Assembly (NCBI GenBank): GCA_017979445.1
Contig: CM030714.1
Location: forward strand, 12,127,317 to 12,191,316
Source of the DNA: Akebia trifoliata
Lineage: Eukaryota; Streptophyta; Magnoliopsida; Ranunculales; Lardizabalaceae
DNA length: 64,000 bases
Direction of reading: 5' to 3'
This document shows, piece after piece, positions 1-10,829 of the stretch (position 1 is the stretch's first letter; every line of letters begins with the position of its first letter). The notes beneath the pieces were generated by a model, which was not told where the DNA came from, did not search any database, and was given only the letters and a program-made list of their open reading frames with translations. Made by a program: the position numbers and the translations under genes.

Positions 1-539
1 AAAGGGCCATACCCCTTCTTTAAAAAATAATTTTTTATTTTTTATTTGCAAAACCGAACACAAGGGCATGCCCCTCTAAAAAAAATAATCTCTTTTTTGA
101 AAACAATTAAAAAAAAGAAAAAAGAAAAAGAAAAAGAAAAAAGAAAACTTTCCTTGTAATTTAACAGTTGATAATCAAATATGAAAACCAATTTTAAGAT
201 CAATTTCGCTCCATTTTTAGAAAAAAAATTCATGCTATTGATTTGTAGGATACATGAATTTCTTTGAGCCTTTGAGGGCAACGACACAAACGCAAACTTC
301 TCGAAAACAATAATTTTAGATTTTGATTCCGTCATTATTTAGAAGATCATCGAGAATTTTTAGGTATTCTTGTTTCTTAATACCTGAATCTTTTTTTTTC
401 TAATGGGTATTTTTTTTTATGGCATGCATTATTTCATCGCGATACCTCAAGGATCTATGATGCACTATTGTCTATGTCAAATGTGTCAAATTCTGATGGC
501 TTGAATAACAATAGATTTCCACTTCATCTGGTTTGGGTG
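1..539 (-). other. Element C 3' untranslated region with polypurine-like tracts
   Basis: No gene is visible. Read on the minus strand, about 1-22 contains a run like AAAGAAGGGGTATGG and about 65-90 contains TAGAGGGGCATGCCC. Both resemble the polypurine tract AAAGAGGGGCATC that directly precedes the 3' LTR of element A at 47097-47111. The rest is A/T-rich. The assignment rests on this resemblance and on the position. Confidence 0.4.
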
Positions 540-1140
540 ATCTCCGATGCACCACGACGTATCAGATGAACCATTCTTTCTTCAACGGATCAATGTGGCA
601 ATTGCTACTCGCCACTTCTTCTAGTTTTTTGATGGTCTCTGATGCACGACAATGTGTCAGATGAACCATCCCTTCTTCAATGGATCAATGCGGTAACTGC
701 AACTCGTTGCTTCTTCTAATTTTTGGATGGTCTTCAATGCATGACGATGGGTCGAATGAACTATCTCTTATTCATCAGATCAATGCTATAACTGCCACTT
801 GTCACTTCTTATAGTTTTCTGATGCATTACAATGTATCAGATGAACTATCCTTTTTCAGCAGATCAATGCTACAATTGCAACTTACCACTTCTTCTTATC
901 TTTTTTTTTGGTGGTCTTCGATGCACTACAATATGTCGGATGAACTATCCTTTTTCGATGGATGAGTGCTACAATTGCAACTCACCATTTCTCCTAATTT
1001 TTGGCTGGTCTTTGATGCACTATAATGAGTTGGATGAGTTATCCTTTTTTGACGCATTGATGCTACAATTGCAAGTCGCCCTTTTAGTTTTTTTTCCTCT
1101 AGGTGGTCTCCGATGCACTATAGTGTGATGAATGAGCTTT
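540..1140. repeat. Degenerate tandem repeat, period about 96 bp, about 6 copies
   Basis: The phrase GATGCACTACAATGTGTCAG (with variants) followed by ATGAACTATCC, then GATCAATGCTACAATTGC and a C/T-rich stretch, recurs at about 541, 636, 731, 815, 914, 1010 and 1108. The copies are diverged by substitutions and small indels. The block lies between the antisense PMD reading frame and the inferred polypurine tract of element C. Minisatellites in the untranslated regions of Tat/Ogre elements are common. No coding function is evident. Confidence 0.8.
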
Positions 1141-1271
1141 CCCCTTTTTAGCTTCTTTATTAGCCAGACAACCACTTTCAACATTTTATAATTGTTTAGA
1201 GATAATGAAAAAAAAAATATGTAAAAAAATAAGCTCCTTATTTTTTATTTAATCAAGTCCTTTTTCAGGGA

Positions 1272-4200
1272 ATGGATTCATCATTCACTTCTAAGGATGT
1301 TGGTGGCAAGATGAGCTTCCCTTGTGATGGTTGGGTAGTTGTAGTAGATCCTACTCAACAAGGTCGTTGGATTTGTTTCCCTCATGTTGAAGTAAAGAGT
1401 GGCTCTGAAGGCCTTTTGTTAGAGTTGAGGCTTGTAGTCCATGAGTTAGCTTCCATTCAGCAGGGTGTGGAAAGAGAGACATCTTTTGACATGATGGCTT
1501 TGAGTGAATATCCTTCTGAATCAAAGATGCACTCGACCGATTCTATTACTAATTTTCGCTAACCTTCTCTATGTCATCCTTCGCATCAGGATCAGATTCA
1601 GAATTGTCCAAAACTTGTTCTAGCACAGAAGATTATTGAGGGTTTTGCTTGATGGGGTTCTAATATCAGTGCTCGGGGTGATGCCCAATATCTCATTGGA
1701 TTTTGGGATAGAAGTTTGGAAATGCAAGACAAACTTTACAGTAGAAAAGATACTCGTTCTCTTGGGAAGGCTTTTTATATAGCTAGCCAAGAATACAATC
1801 GTCCAAATAGCAAGTATCGTGCCTTTTGTGAGGTTTGGTGTCTTGAGACCAACACTTTTGTTACGGGTGATGGTGAAATTGGAATCAGTCTTTGGGATTT
1901 GCACAAGATTTCCGAGCTCTCCATTTTAGGAGAATATTAAGAAGAAGTTATCCCTAGCTTTGATGAGTTAATGGGCTCTAATGGCTTCCTTGGTTTACCG
2001 ATGACTTGTCAGTATTTGTTCAAGGTTTATGCTTTAATTGCTCTTGAGAAAGAGTCTGATCAGATAACTCATAGTGATTGGCTTGAGTTTTGGTATACCA
2101 AAACCATGCAAATTTCAGATCCTCGTAAAACTACTGATTACAAGAACAAGAGAAGCAGATATTTTTCAAATCCTAATAACATGTGTAAAAAAAAAATTAC
2201 AGAGTCCCTATCCTTGTGAATCCGCAAGAAAAATCAGAAGTTCTAAAGTAAAAAAAAAAAAAAAATCCATTTACCAAGCTTAGTTTTCCTCCTAACAAAA
2301 ACATTGAAGACAAAGCTTTGACTACTGCTTATCTAGCCTTGTGGGTTTGTAGATTTGTCTGTGGGGATAGTGATTTGATTCACCCAAATACCTTCAGTGT
2401 TGATGGCCAACGTTATTGTTTTTTAGCTTGGTTCCCCCTATCTTAACACACATTTATCGATCTCTATCAAATATTTATTGGGGAATAAAGGGGTACAAGG
2501 ATATTGGTGCATCCACAGAGTATTGTCCTCTTCACTATTTATTTGCTTGGGCTGGAATATATTTTCCTCGTAGTGTCTTTGGAATTTTAGATTTCGAAGT
2601 TGGACCTCCATACATGTTGTGTAGAGATAGGGATTCCAATGCTTATTTCTTTTGGGAAGAGCCAGCCAAGATAGCAAGGAGCCTGATAAGAGACATGGAT
2701 GCTAAAAAATTTACTTGGCATCCTTCATTACTTCAGCTTTTTTGTGAGGATAGTAGAGCACATAAGGATGACGGAGAGTTATCTAGTGAGAATGTTTTTC
2801 ATGATCAGTTGTCAACCAGGGTTCATTGTGTTTCGACATGGGGACATTTACGAGATTGAAATATATAGCCCACATCATTTTGCTCGTTAGCAGGGCTTCC
2901 ATCAACGCATTCCCGGTACTTCGATTCCTTTGATAGGAAATGTCAGTCCTATGCGATTATATAGTTTGTGGTTATCGTTAACTTGTATTGAAAGACAGAT
3001 TATTTTTCATGGTCCTTGTGGCATACGAGATATGTATCATCATTATGACAAGAGTTATACAATTTGGTTTGTCGATAACATATCCCCACATATGGATGTG
3101 CTTAATTTCGACCTTTTTAAAGCTAGTGTTTTTGAGGACTTCAAGATTGATAAAGAGAAAGGTATCAAGGATCGTGCTACTTACCAATCAAAGATCATGG
3201 CACAACAAACTGATCGTAAAAGAACTGAAGATCATATATTAGTTGCATGTTTTCATGAAGAAGAAAGAGAAAGGAACTTAAAGCTTTGACTTAAAGTACC
3301 AAGATCAACTCCCGAGACAATAAATGCTCAGTCAAGTGATTATCCGAACATTGTCATTGTTGGTGAACTTAAGTCTTTTCTTCATGTTATTGATTCTAAA
3401 GTTCCAACAACAATAACAAAAAGGGTATCAAATGCTGTAGATGAGGAGTTGGATGCATCATATGATACCGATCCTATCTCAGTATTCATGGAGAGGGCTC
3501 GTCAAAGAGGAAGGGTATTTGCATGCAACTATTCTCGCTTCCCAAAAGAGAATGTTGAGAATACCAAAGGAATTCCAGGGGTTCCTTCAGAAAATGATAT
3601 TGTAGAGAATTCCAAACATAATTTTGACATAGATAAAAGTCTCACCCCTCTTAGAAAAGTTGACTTTTTTATTATTATTAATATTTTCATCCCCTTTTTT
3701 TATATTTACTTTGCTCAATAATCACATAACTCTCTTAACGTTTCCTTTTTTTTTTTTCCTGATAAGTTAGACCCTTTTTGTAGATTTATCACCTACCCCA
3801 AACTATGGTGAAACTTGGAGTGACCTCAAAGATTTTGGGTATATTCCCGCCGTTATTAGTATAGGAGATGTTTGGAATGTTAGTCATCTTAGCGGATGAG
3901 TTTTAGATTTGACAGATGGTATTGTTGATGAACTTTCGAGAAATGATGGGGGTTAGGTTTCATCATGCCATTGCCAAAGCTCACCTAATTCTCCATTGAA
4001 GGCACATACGAATCCAGCTCCATTGGCATTGCATGCTTCTAATTAGTTCGTTGATTCTTCAGTGATTGCCATGAAGCCGCGTGGGATGTTGACTGTTTCT
4101 ACCCAAGCTCAACAAGTTTTCTTACATGATAATGACATAGACTTGTGTGTCTAACAAGCACTTCATAGAGCTCGTGAAGAATTTCTTCGATTCAGGGTTG

Positions 4201-4445
4201 AATTGATGCTTAATATTGACTTTTCTAATATGAGACAATGGCAATCTCTTCATATGCTTGTGCTCGCCTCTTTTCTTAATGATGCTTTCACGATTGATCC
4301 CACACTATTTGTGGATTTCTTCGAGTCACTTATACTTAAAGTGAAGATGTATCTTTCAAGACGGGATAAAGTTTTATTATCTTTTTCAGTAGACGATAGA
4401 GATTTTCATTTATCTGTTATGGACAAGGAAGCTCAACTGAATTGA
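1272..4445 (+). pseudogene. Plant mobile domain (PMD)-type protein, multiply interrupted
   Basis: Plus-strand open pieces in several frames (1272-1562, 1716-1940, 1971-2219, 2416-2859, 2930-3289, 3449-3721, 4203-4445) read as one decayed protein. Recognisable segments include SFPCDGWVVVVDPTQQ near the start, EMQDKLYSRKDTRSLG and FCEVWCLETNTFVTGDGE at about 1720-1880, and YSPHHFARQQGFHQRIPGT at about 2865-2925. I recognise these from the PMD/aminotransferase-like family, which occurs in transposons and in host MAIN-like proteins. The frame is opposite to element C and sits between its integrase and 3' end, matching the known antisense extra ORF of some Tat elements. At least six frame breaks or stops make it non-functional. 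The exact C-terminal limit is uncertain. Confidence 0.7.
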
Positions 4446-4833
4446 CAGCCAGTAGATAACTTACACACACAACTAATTGAAGCTAAAAAAAAAAGAGTTG
4501 TAGTGACTAAAAAAAAATTGAGTTGATTCAGGTAAAAGAAATGCTACCATAAGCTATTACTTTTGAAGAGTTACTTGGTGTCTAGGTTGAAGAAGAGGGG
4601 GATGCTTTGCTTATTGTTGAGATTGAGTGCATTCGCCTCTCTAATGCGCTCCGATAATTGATGATGATGAAGTAGCTGTTTGCAAAGTGGAGAGGGAGTT
4701 TTTGAAGAAGAAGTTCTAGACCCTTTTTTATATTGAGTTTATTATTTCCCTTTTTTAATGTATAGGACACAGGAAATTTTGACATTATTTATTTCATTTG
4801 AAATTAATAAAATTCACTTATTTCCTTATACAA

Positions 4834-4834
<1 letters not shown>
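4446..4834. other. Spacer between PMD remnant and TA microsatellite
   Basis: The segment has short open stretches but no recognisable domain. The part up to about 4720 may be the degraded C-terminus of the PMD-type frame, since it is rich in Glu and Lys codons on the plus strand. The remainder is A/T-rich. Confidence 0.3.

Positions 4835-4866
<32 letters not shown>
4835..4866. repeat. (TA)n microsatellite
   Basis: About 16 TA dinucleotides in a row, immediately before the conserved Tat 3' block. Confidence 0.95.
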
Positions 4867-4867
<1 letters not shown>

Positions 4868-4868
<1 letters not shown>

Positions 4869-5128
4869 TGATGTGGTTGAACCTGAAGTGGCTTTATAAG
4901 TTGCCTACGTACCCAAAACGGGATCAAATCATAATGTAGTTCAAATGATAATGCTCTAAAATTTTCTTAGATCGCTCTCTTGAGTTTTCAATCTAGCGAG
5001 CTCTTTTATTTTTTTTTGAACCATTCACAGTTTTAACTTATTCGGGTTAAGAGTATTATGTAGTTTAAGCTCATACGATAATAAGTATTGCCAAATAGTT
5101 TATTCTCGTGTCGATGAGCATTTTTATT
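4868..5128 (-). other. Conserved Tat 3' non-coding block, with one unit of the CTAGCGAGC repeat
   Basis: The plus strand reads GATGTGGTTGAACCTGAAG and then GTTGCCTACGTACCC. Near-copies occur at 49777 (element A) and 59270 (element B), in each case just 3' of the integrase reading frame. Further right, at about 4990, comes TTTTCAATCTAGCGAGC, a single unit of a phrase that is tandemly repeated in A (49250-49470) and B (58735-58990). The block is therefore shared by three Tat-like elements that differ greatly elsewhere. Confidence 0.7.
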
Positions 5129-6720
5129 TTAAGCATAATATCGTTTGAGGAACTTTCCATTGATTAGACCAAGACGAAATCCTTTCGGTGTTACAAGAAG
5201 GTATGCGCCATTAGTATACATATTCTTCATCACGTGAGGTCCATCTCACTTTGGATCAAATTTCTTCCAATAACGGTGTAAGAGGATGATTGGTCATTGT
5301 ATGGTGTGCACTAAATCACCAACCTGGAAAGTGTTGGGCTTTGTGGAGCCTAGTTATATTTTGATCCGGTTGACGACCCGACCCGACCCGAATAATGTTT
5401 GCGTGGTATTTTGATGGGATATTTTCTGAGGCTTAATCCATGGAGTGGAGGCTTGGGCCGATAGGCCCAAGCCGGAGCGCTCATGGATAAGCCTCCTGGG
5501 GGCCCAGGGGGCAACGCCCCAGGGAAAAATTTTTGGGCCCGTTTTGTAACCCATTGTGTATCTTGTGCGCAGTATATAGAAGCCGTTTTTGGTGATTAGG
5601 GTTTGTTTAAGGTTTTGGTTGTCGTCTTTGAGACTTGTGCCGCACTTTGTAATTCTTCTCGAAATAGTGAAATCTCTACAACTCCGTGGACGTAGGCAAA
5701 TTGCCGAACCACGTAAATACTGTCTTGTGCGTGTGATTGTCTTTTTCGACGTGTGTGTTTTTCTTTTTCTCTATTTCTTGTTTCTCACAGGTTGGGAATT
5801 TCGGGTTGAATTCCTTACAGAAAGAACGTGGTCGAATTTTCTTATTGAATTGCATGATAAACGGGCTTGGTAACACTCTAGTCGGTATTGTGCTTCCAAT
5901 CTCTCTTCGTCTAACACATCAAGTTTTGCTAGACGTAACTTGGCATTCTTATCACAAGCCAGACCTTCTTGAATTGCGATCCTTAGTGAAGGTATTTAAC
6001 ATTTGAAAAGAACGACAACTTCAACTCTATAGACTAATGAGTAAGGTGTTGCTTGAGTAGGGGTGCGGTATGATGTTCTGTATGCCCATAATGCTTCTCT
6101 AATCAATTAATGCCAATCTTTCTTCGACTTTGAGACAAAATTTTCAAGAAGCATATAGAAGGTTTTGTTGAAGGCTTTAACAAGTCCATTCGTTGCAGCA
6201 TTGTATATCATAGAGCACCTCTGCTTGATGTTGAATTTCATTTAGAATTGTTCAATCAAGGCATTGCTGAAAGATTTTCCATTATCTTTCATAATATATC
6301 GTGGAATTTCATAACAGAAGATGATATTATTTTTAATGAAGTCGACTATCGTTTCTTTCTTAACCTCTCGAAAGGGAACTTCTTCAGCCCACTTAGAAAA
6401 ATAATCTATTACAGTGAGGATATAGAGGTGTTGTCTTGAAGATTTTGAGAGTGGTCTGACGACATCAAGTCCCTCCCCATCGAAGGGCAAGATGAGATTA
6501 CAGGATGCAATGGTTCTGGTGGCTGGCAAGTGTAATCTCTATGAAATTGGCAAGCTTTATATCTTTTTGCATAATTTAAAAAATCTTTTACCATAGTGGG
6601 CTAGTAGAATCCCATCATCTTCAAATTATGATGGAGTTTCGTTCCAAATGAATGATAATCACATATCCCAGAGTAAGATTTTTCTAAAGCATCTTGGACT
6701 TCATCATCTCCGAGACATAT
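5129..6720 (-). pseudogene. Tat-type integrase of element C, split by a solo LTR
   Basis: Minus-strand fragments read in order as a zinc-finger-like part with QPPEPLHP (about 6500-6600), the catalytic core (6242-6529; DYFSKWAEEVPFREVKKET, then KDNGKSF) and a C-terminal domain ending INGKFLKRYYA at 5129. The first two catalytic Asp positions are recognisable. The expected third acid, in the motif NGLxEAFNK, is replaced by Lys (codon at 6176-6178), so the active site is lost even apart from the stop codons. The C-terminal domain is interrupted at 5332-5819 by a solo LTR, and the frame resumes cleanly on the far side. Integrase inserts retroelement cDNA into the genome, and this copy cannot work. 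Confidence 0.8.
5332..5819 (+). mobile_element. Solo LTR (488 bp) with perfect 5 bp target duplication
   Basis: The segment starts TGTTGGGC and ends CCTTACA (TG...CA), flanked by GAAAG at 5327-5331 and GAAAG at 5820-5824. Inside are a GACCCGACCCGACCCG run, a TATATAGAAG promoter-like site near 5575 and the phrase GTGGACGTAGGCAAATTGCC near 5687, typical of R/U5 in many plant LTRs. No internal retroelement sequence is present, so it is a solo LTR left by LTR-LTR recombination. Removing it with one target copy restores the integrase frame on the minus strand. The superfamily is not certain, but copia-like is likely. Confidence 0.92.
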
Positions 6721-7712
6721 TATGAAGATGTCGTTGAAAGAACGACAATATAACTTATCATTGAAGTATAGAAATCGACGTATCCTATGACGTATTTTAG
6801 TTTTGTACTTTAGATCGTCTAGTAACTTTCCATATTGTAGGTAATTGATAAGTGACTGTCTCCAGTCTTCGACTTTAATTTTGAATATTTCGATGGGATT
6901 TGCTTCACGTGACTCATAGTTTTCATATGTCTGAAGATGTAGTATCTACCTTTGATATTTGTAGATACTCACTGTTTTTCTTTCTAGCACAGTCAAATTT
7001 GCAGTAAGACTAGCAAAGGTATCAGCCTGCTTGTGTTTAGTTCTTAGTATATGTCTGATAAAGATGTCTTCAAACTGACTTATGAATTATGCAACATAGT
7101 GATTATAAGGCACTACTCTTACTTTCAAACGTCACACTCTACTGAAAGTTGGTTGATGACGAGTTGTGAGTCCTCGTACACATAGAGTTGTTGCAACTTC
7201 ATTTCTAACCCAAGTTCTAAACCAATGATAAGAGATTGGTATTCTGCAACATTATTTGAACATAGTCTTTTCAAGGTAAATGAGAACAACAATACTTCAT
7301 TTTGTGGAGTGATAAAAATTACGTCTATTCCCGCTTCATCTCTTTTAGCTACGCCATCAAAAAATATTTTCTAAGTTGAAAGTACATCAATGGAGAGGAC
7401 TTCTTCGTCAGGCAAGTTGTGAGACAATTCCCAACTTGTTGGGATATGATGATTAACAAGAAAGTTAACTAACTTGGCCTTTTATAGTCTTTTAAGGGAC
7501 GTAAACAATTTCAAATTCTGATCAAAGAAGGGCCCATTTAGCTAGTCTCCTTGACCAGACTGGTCTTGTCATGATATATTTGAGTGGGTTAGCTTGTGCA
7601 GTGTGTCGGATTGTATGTGACAACATGTAATGACTAAGTTTTTTTATGCAAAGATAAGATCTAAACACATCTTTTCGATAGGTGAATAGTTCACCTTTGC
7701 ATTAATAAGATT
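6721..7712 (-). pseudogene. RNase H domain and flanking linker of element C
   Basis: Minus-strand translation at about 7380-7150 gives FFDGVAKRDEAGIDVIF, then NNVAEYQSLIIGLELGLE and VYEDSQLVINQLS. These are the family's usual FDG, AEYxALI and GDSQLVINQ motifs, with Gly changed to Glu in the last. RNase H degrades the RNA strand during reverse transcription. Stops and frame changes occur on both sides. The linker between RNase H and integrase (about 6721-7140) has only scattered coding similarity. Confidence 0.7.
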
Positions 7713-8810
7713 TCAACTCAAGTAGTAGAGTACGTCTTCTTTACCTTCATCATTTTCTTGAGTCAATAATGACCCCAATGGTATTTTTTGTGCACTTATA
7801 TAGAGAATCAAGGATTTCTTGAGAATTGGCGTTGATAAAATTGGTGGCTTGAGAAAATACTCTTTGATACTTTTTAGAGCATTCTTACAAGCTTCATCCC
7901 ATTCAAACGGTGTATTTTTCTTCATTAATTGACTAAATGGATGACAACATCTAACTAAATTCAAAATGAACCTGCGGATGTAAGCGAGTTGACCTTGTAG
8001 ACTTTTGAGCTTGTGGATGTTCTTTGGTACTGACATCTTTTGGATGGCATTAATCTTACGTCGATCGATTTTAATGCCATGATGTCGTACCACAAATCCT
8101 AAGAATTTACCTAAGACAACTCTAAAAATACATTTTAGTGGATTTATCTTGAACTGGTTTCTTCGAAGTTTGTTAAAGGTATCGCGCAAATATTACAGGT
8201 GATCCCCTTTTTTCTTGGATTTTACTACTAGGTCATCAATGTAACATTTGACCTTGTCGTGTAACATGTCATTAAAGATCTTCTGCATATCTTTTTGGTA
8301 AGTGGCACCAACATTCTTGAGTCTAAAAAGCATAATTTTGTAACAATATATACTTTTTGCGATGAGAAAGACTAGAAGTTCGTCATCTTTTGGTGCCATT
8401 CGAATTTTGTTATAATCAAAAGATTTATCCATGAAAGATAAAGCCTCATGTCCCGTAGTGGTATCAACCATAAGTTTTATAATTGAGAGTGGGAAGTCAT
8501 CTTTTGGACACGTCTTGTTCAAGTCACGAAAATCTACACATACTCGAATTTGTCCATTTTTCTTTCTCATCGAGACTATGTTAAAGATTCAAGTAGGATA
8601 TTTTACTTCTCAGATAAAATTGGCTTCGATTAACTTGTTGACCTTTATTTCAATATGTGGGACCAACTTTGATTGAAAACGATGTTGTGCTTGTTTAATT
8701 GGGCGAACTCTGTGTATGATTACTATTTGCTGAACAACAACTTTCAGGTTAAGTTTTAACATTTCCTTATAAGTCCAAGCAAAGATGTTTTTGTATTCAT
8801 ACAACAACTT
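7713..8810 (-). pseudogene. Reverse transcriptase of element C
   Basis: Three adjoining minus-strand open pieces cover the RT. The N-terminus (8610-8807) has FAWTYKEM and RPIKQAQHRF. The palm (8193-8570) has VRKKNGQIRVCVDFRDLN-like sequence, FMDKSF and the catalytic YIDDLVVKS. The thumb and connection (7713-8189) have NPLKC, LGFVVRHHGI, LKSLQGQLAYIRRF and ILYISAQ. The YIDD form fits Ty3/gypsy RT. A stop and frame break separate the pieces near 8190 and 8575, so no complete enzyme is encoded. This is the best-preserved part of element C and the best segment for placing it in a tree. Confidence 0.87.
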
Positions 8811-10129
8811 GGAGTACTCGACTTCTTCATTAGGACTTAAAAAAGTGCTGGCCTATGTGGACTGTGGTTTTTTTTTTTTTTTAATTTCTTTTAAGTCGTT
8901 AATAGTTGCCTGTCTGCCTTCTTCAAAGACAATTGGAACACTTTCGAGTTCTTCATCCGATAATGAAGACTCTTCTTTAGAGAATTCCTCAATAATGATG
9001 AGATTTATGAAAATGACTTCTTCGAAATTATTTATCTCTATAGTTGAAGCTCGACTGTTGCTCGTTTGGTTCATAATGATGAAGTACGTTGCTTCATGAC
9101 CATTGCATCTGATATCGAAACCTCAAAAACTGCTTACCGCTTCATATGAGACAAAATAGTGATATGCAAGCCACTACTATCTTTATGCTTAACATGTTTA
9201 CTTCTTTGCCAGTGTTGACGTGGTGATTCCTTTCGTAAGATAAGCTTGAAATTCTGACCAAGTCTAGACAATGCAGGTGCACGAGGTTTATGAATTTGTG
9301 CACTGTGATGGTAATTTAAAGTACCCAATTGGTCAAATATTGACATGGTCGGGGCGTATATCCACTAATTTGATAAAAAATCGATGTGTGAGGAACTGGT
9401 GTTTCTTTTACAAACTCATCAATGACCTCCACTATAATATATTACAAAGAAGCCGTTTTCATCTTTGAAATTTTGATCGGAGCCTCTAGTGTATAACCTA
9501 ACCTTACTCGTGTGAATGGGATTCTCTCTCCAACTTGAACAAGCTTGACTTACGTTGCAGTTAAGCCATGAATTTGATCTGTTGGTGGTAATTCACCCAG
9601 TCATACAGGTTCACATTTCCCGTAATTGGTGACCTCGAACAACCTTGAAGTTTTAGGACTGAACCAACTTTTGAACTCTACTTTTATGTGATTGTCTTTA
9701 TGATTTTTTACGATTGTTGTAACTAGGATAAATTTTTGATGGGTGTCTTTATGGTATTAAATTTCACAAAGGGTGCAACCTGAAGAGTTAACTCATCTTT
9801 TAACATCTCCAATTCAACTTTAGAGGCAATATGCTTTGATTTTGAAGAAATCTCTTCAAAAGAGGACTGACCCGACATTCGTCGTGATTGTGGTATGTAA
9901 CGAAGTATCAGAGTTGGTAACACAATTGTGGATGGCGCATCCAACTTTGGTTGACTCACTCTTATCCATTTAGTTTCTGACTTATGCTCCTTTACCTATT
10001 TTTTCTAAAGCTGAGGAGTGGGAGAAATCTTCTCAAAACACTGTATGGTCGGAAAGAGGTACCAAAATTGGGAGTGCTTTTTGAATGACATCACATCCTA
10101 AATATAACTTTGCATCAGTGAAATACGCT
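8811..10129 (-). pseudogene. Protease-RT linker of element C, with acidic segment
   Basis: No defined domain is visible. Minus-strand 8853-9074 encodes an acidic, Glu/Ser-rich stretch (EEFSKEESSLSDEELESV) ending in a Lys run. Linkers of this kind separate protease from RT in Tat polyproteins. A second piece at 9723-9959 is open but unrecognised. It is assigned to pol by position between protease and RT. Confidence 0.5.
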
Positions 10130-10520
10130 TCCACCTTGTTGAATGGATAGTTTTTAGCCTCTACACATTTTTGCATACCATCTTAATAATATTTGAAGCA
10201 TTGGTGTAATATAGATCATACCACCCTGGTTTCGTGCAGCTATGGTCGATTGAGGAACAAGTGATATGAGATTTTACAATTAATCATATGGAAGAGTGCC
10301 ATTGGTTCTAAATTTGTGATATAGAGTTTGACTCTTATCGTGCCAATAACTTTTTGACCACCTAGGTTGAAGCCTTGAATCATCAACTTATTACGAGTAA
10401 GTTGATTCGCTGAGATGGCAACTTATTTCATGGTACGAATTAGAATAATGTTGACTACAGAACATAAATCAAGAAAAATTCTTCAAATTTTGTTCTTTCT
10501 CACATAACTTGTGACATAAA
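10130..10520 (-). pseudogene. Retropepsin-type aspartic protease of element C
   Basis: Minus-strand translation contains a degraded active-site region (LDLCSVVNIILIRTMK, where the family has a D-G/S-A-V-N-I pattern), followed by NKLMIQGFNLGGQKVIGTIR and EPMALFHMINCK. The order and spacing match Tat proteases, which cut the Gag-Pol polyprotein. An in-frame stop lies just upstream of the active site and others follow. Confidence 0.65.
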
Positions 10521-10829
10521 GAGGCATGTTGTGAGGTCAAAACCCCAATTGGAAATGCTCATCAGTGAATGTAATCGTGATTATGCACATATTATTTTAT
10601 TGTGGATCTTCATTTGGTTGAATTTCTTGTTTTGATTCAATTAAGCTTTGTTCTGAAGTATGCTGAACCTTTTGGAGTTCACTGGATAAATCCAAGTCGA
10701 TTTGCAAATCTTTCATTTCTGAGGTAAGATTGTCTTCCTCAAGTTCCTGATCTCCATCACTAGAAGTGGTAGAATGCTCCTAAGACTTCTCATCGACATC
10801 ATCTTCTTGCGATTCTACTCCCACTTGAT

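Noticed and set aside
5332..5819. Host gene promoter or 5' UTR
   Set aside because: TG...CA ends and an exact 5 bp duplication show it is a solo LTR.
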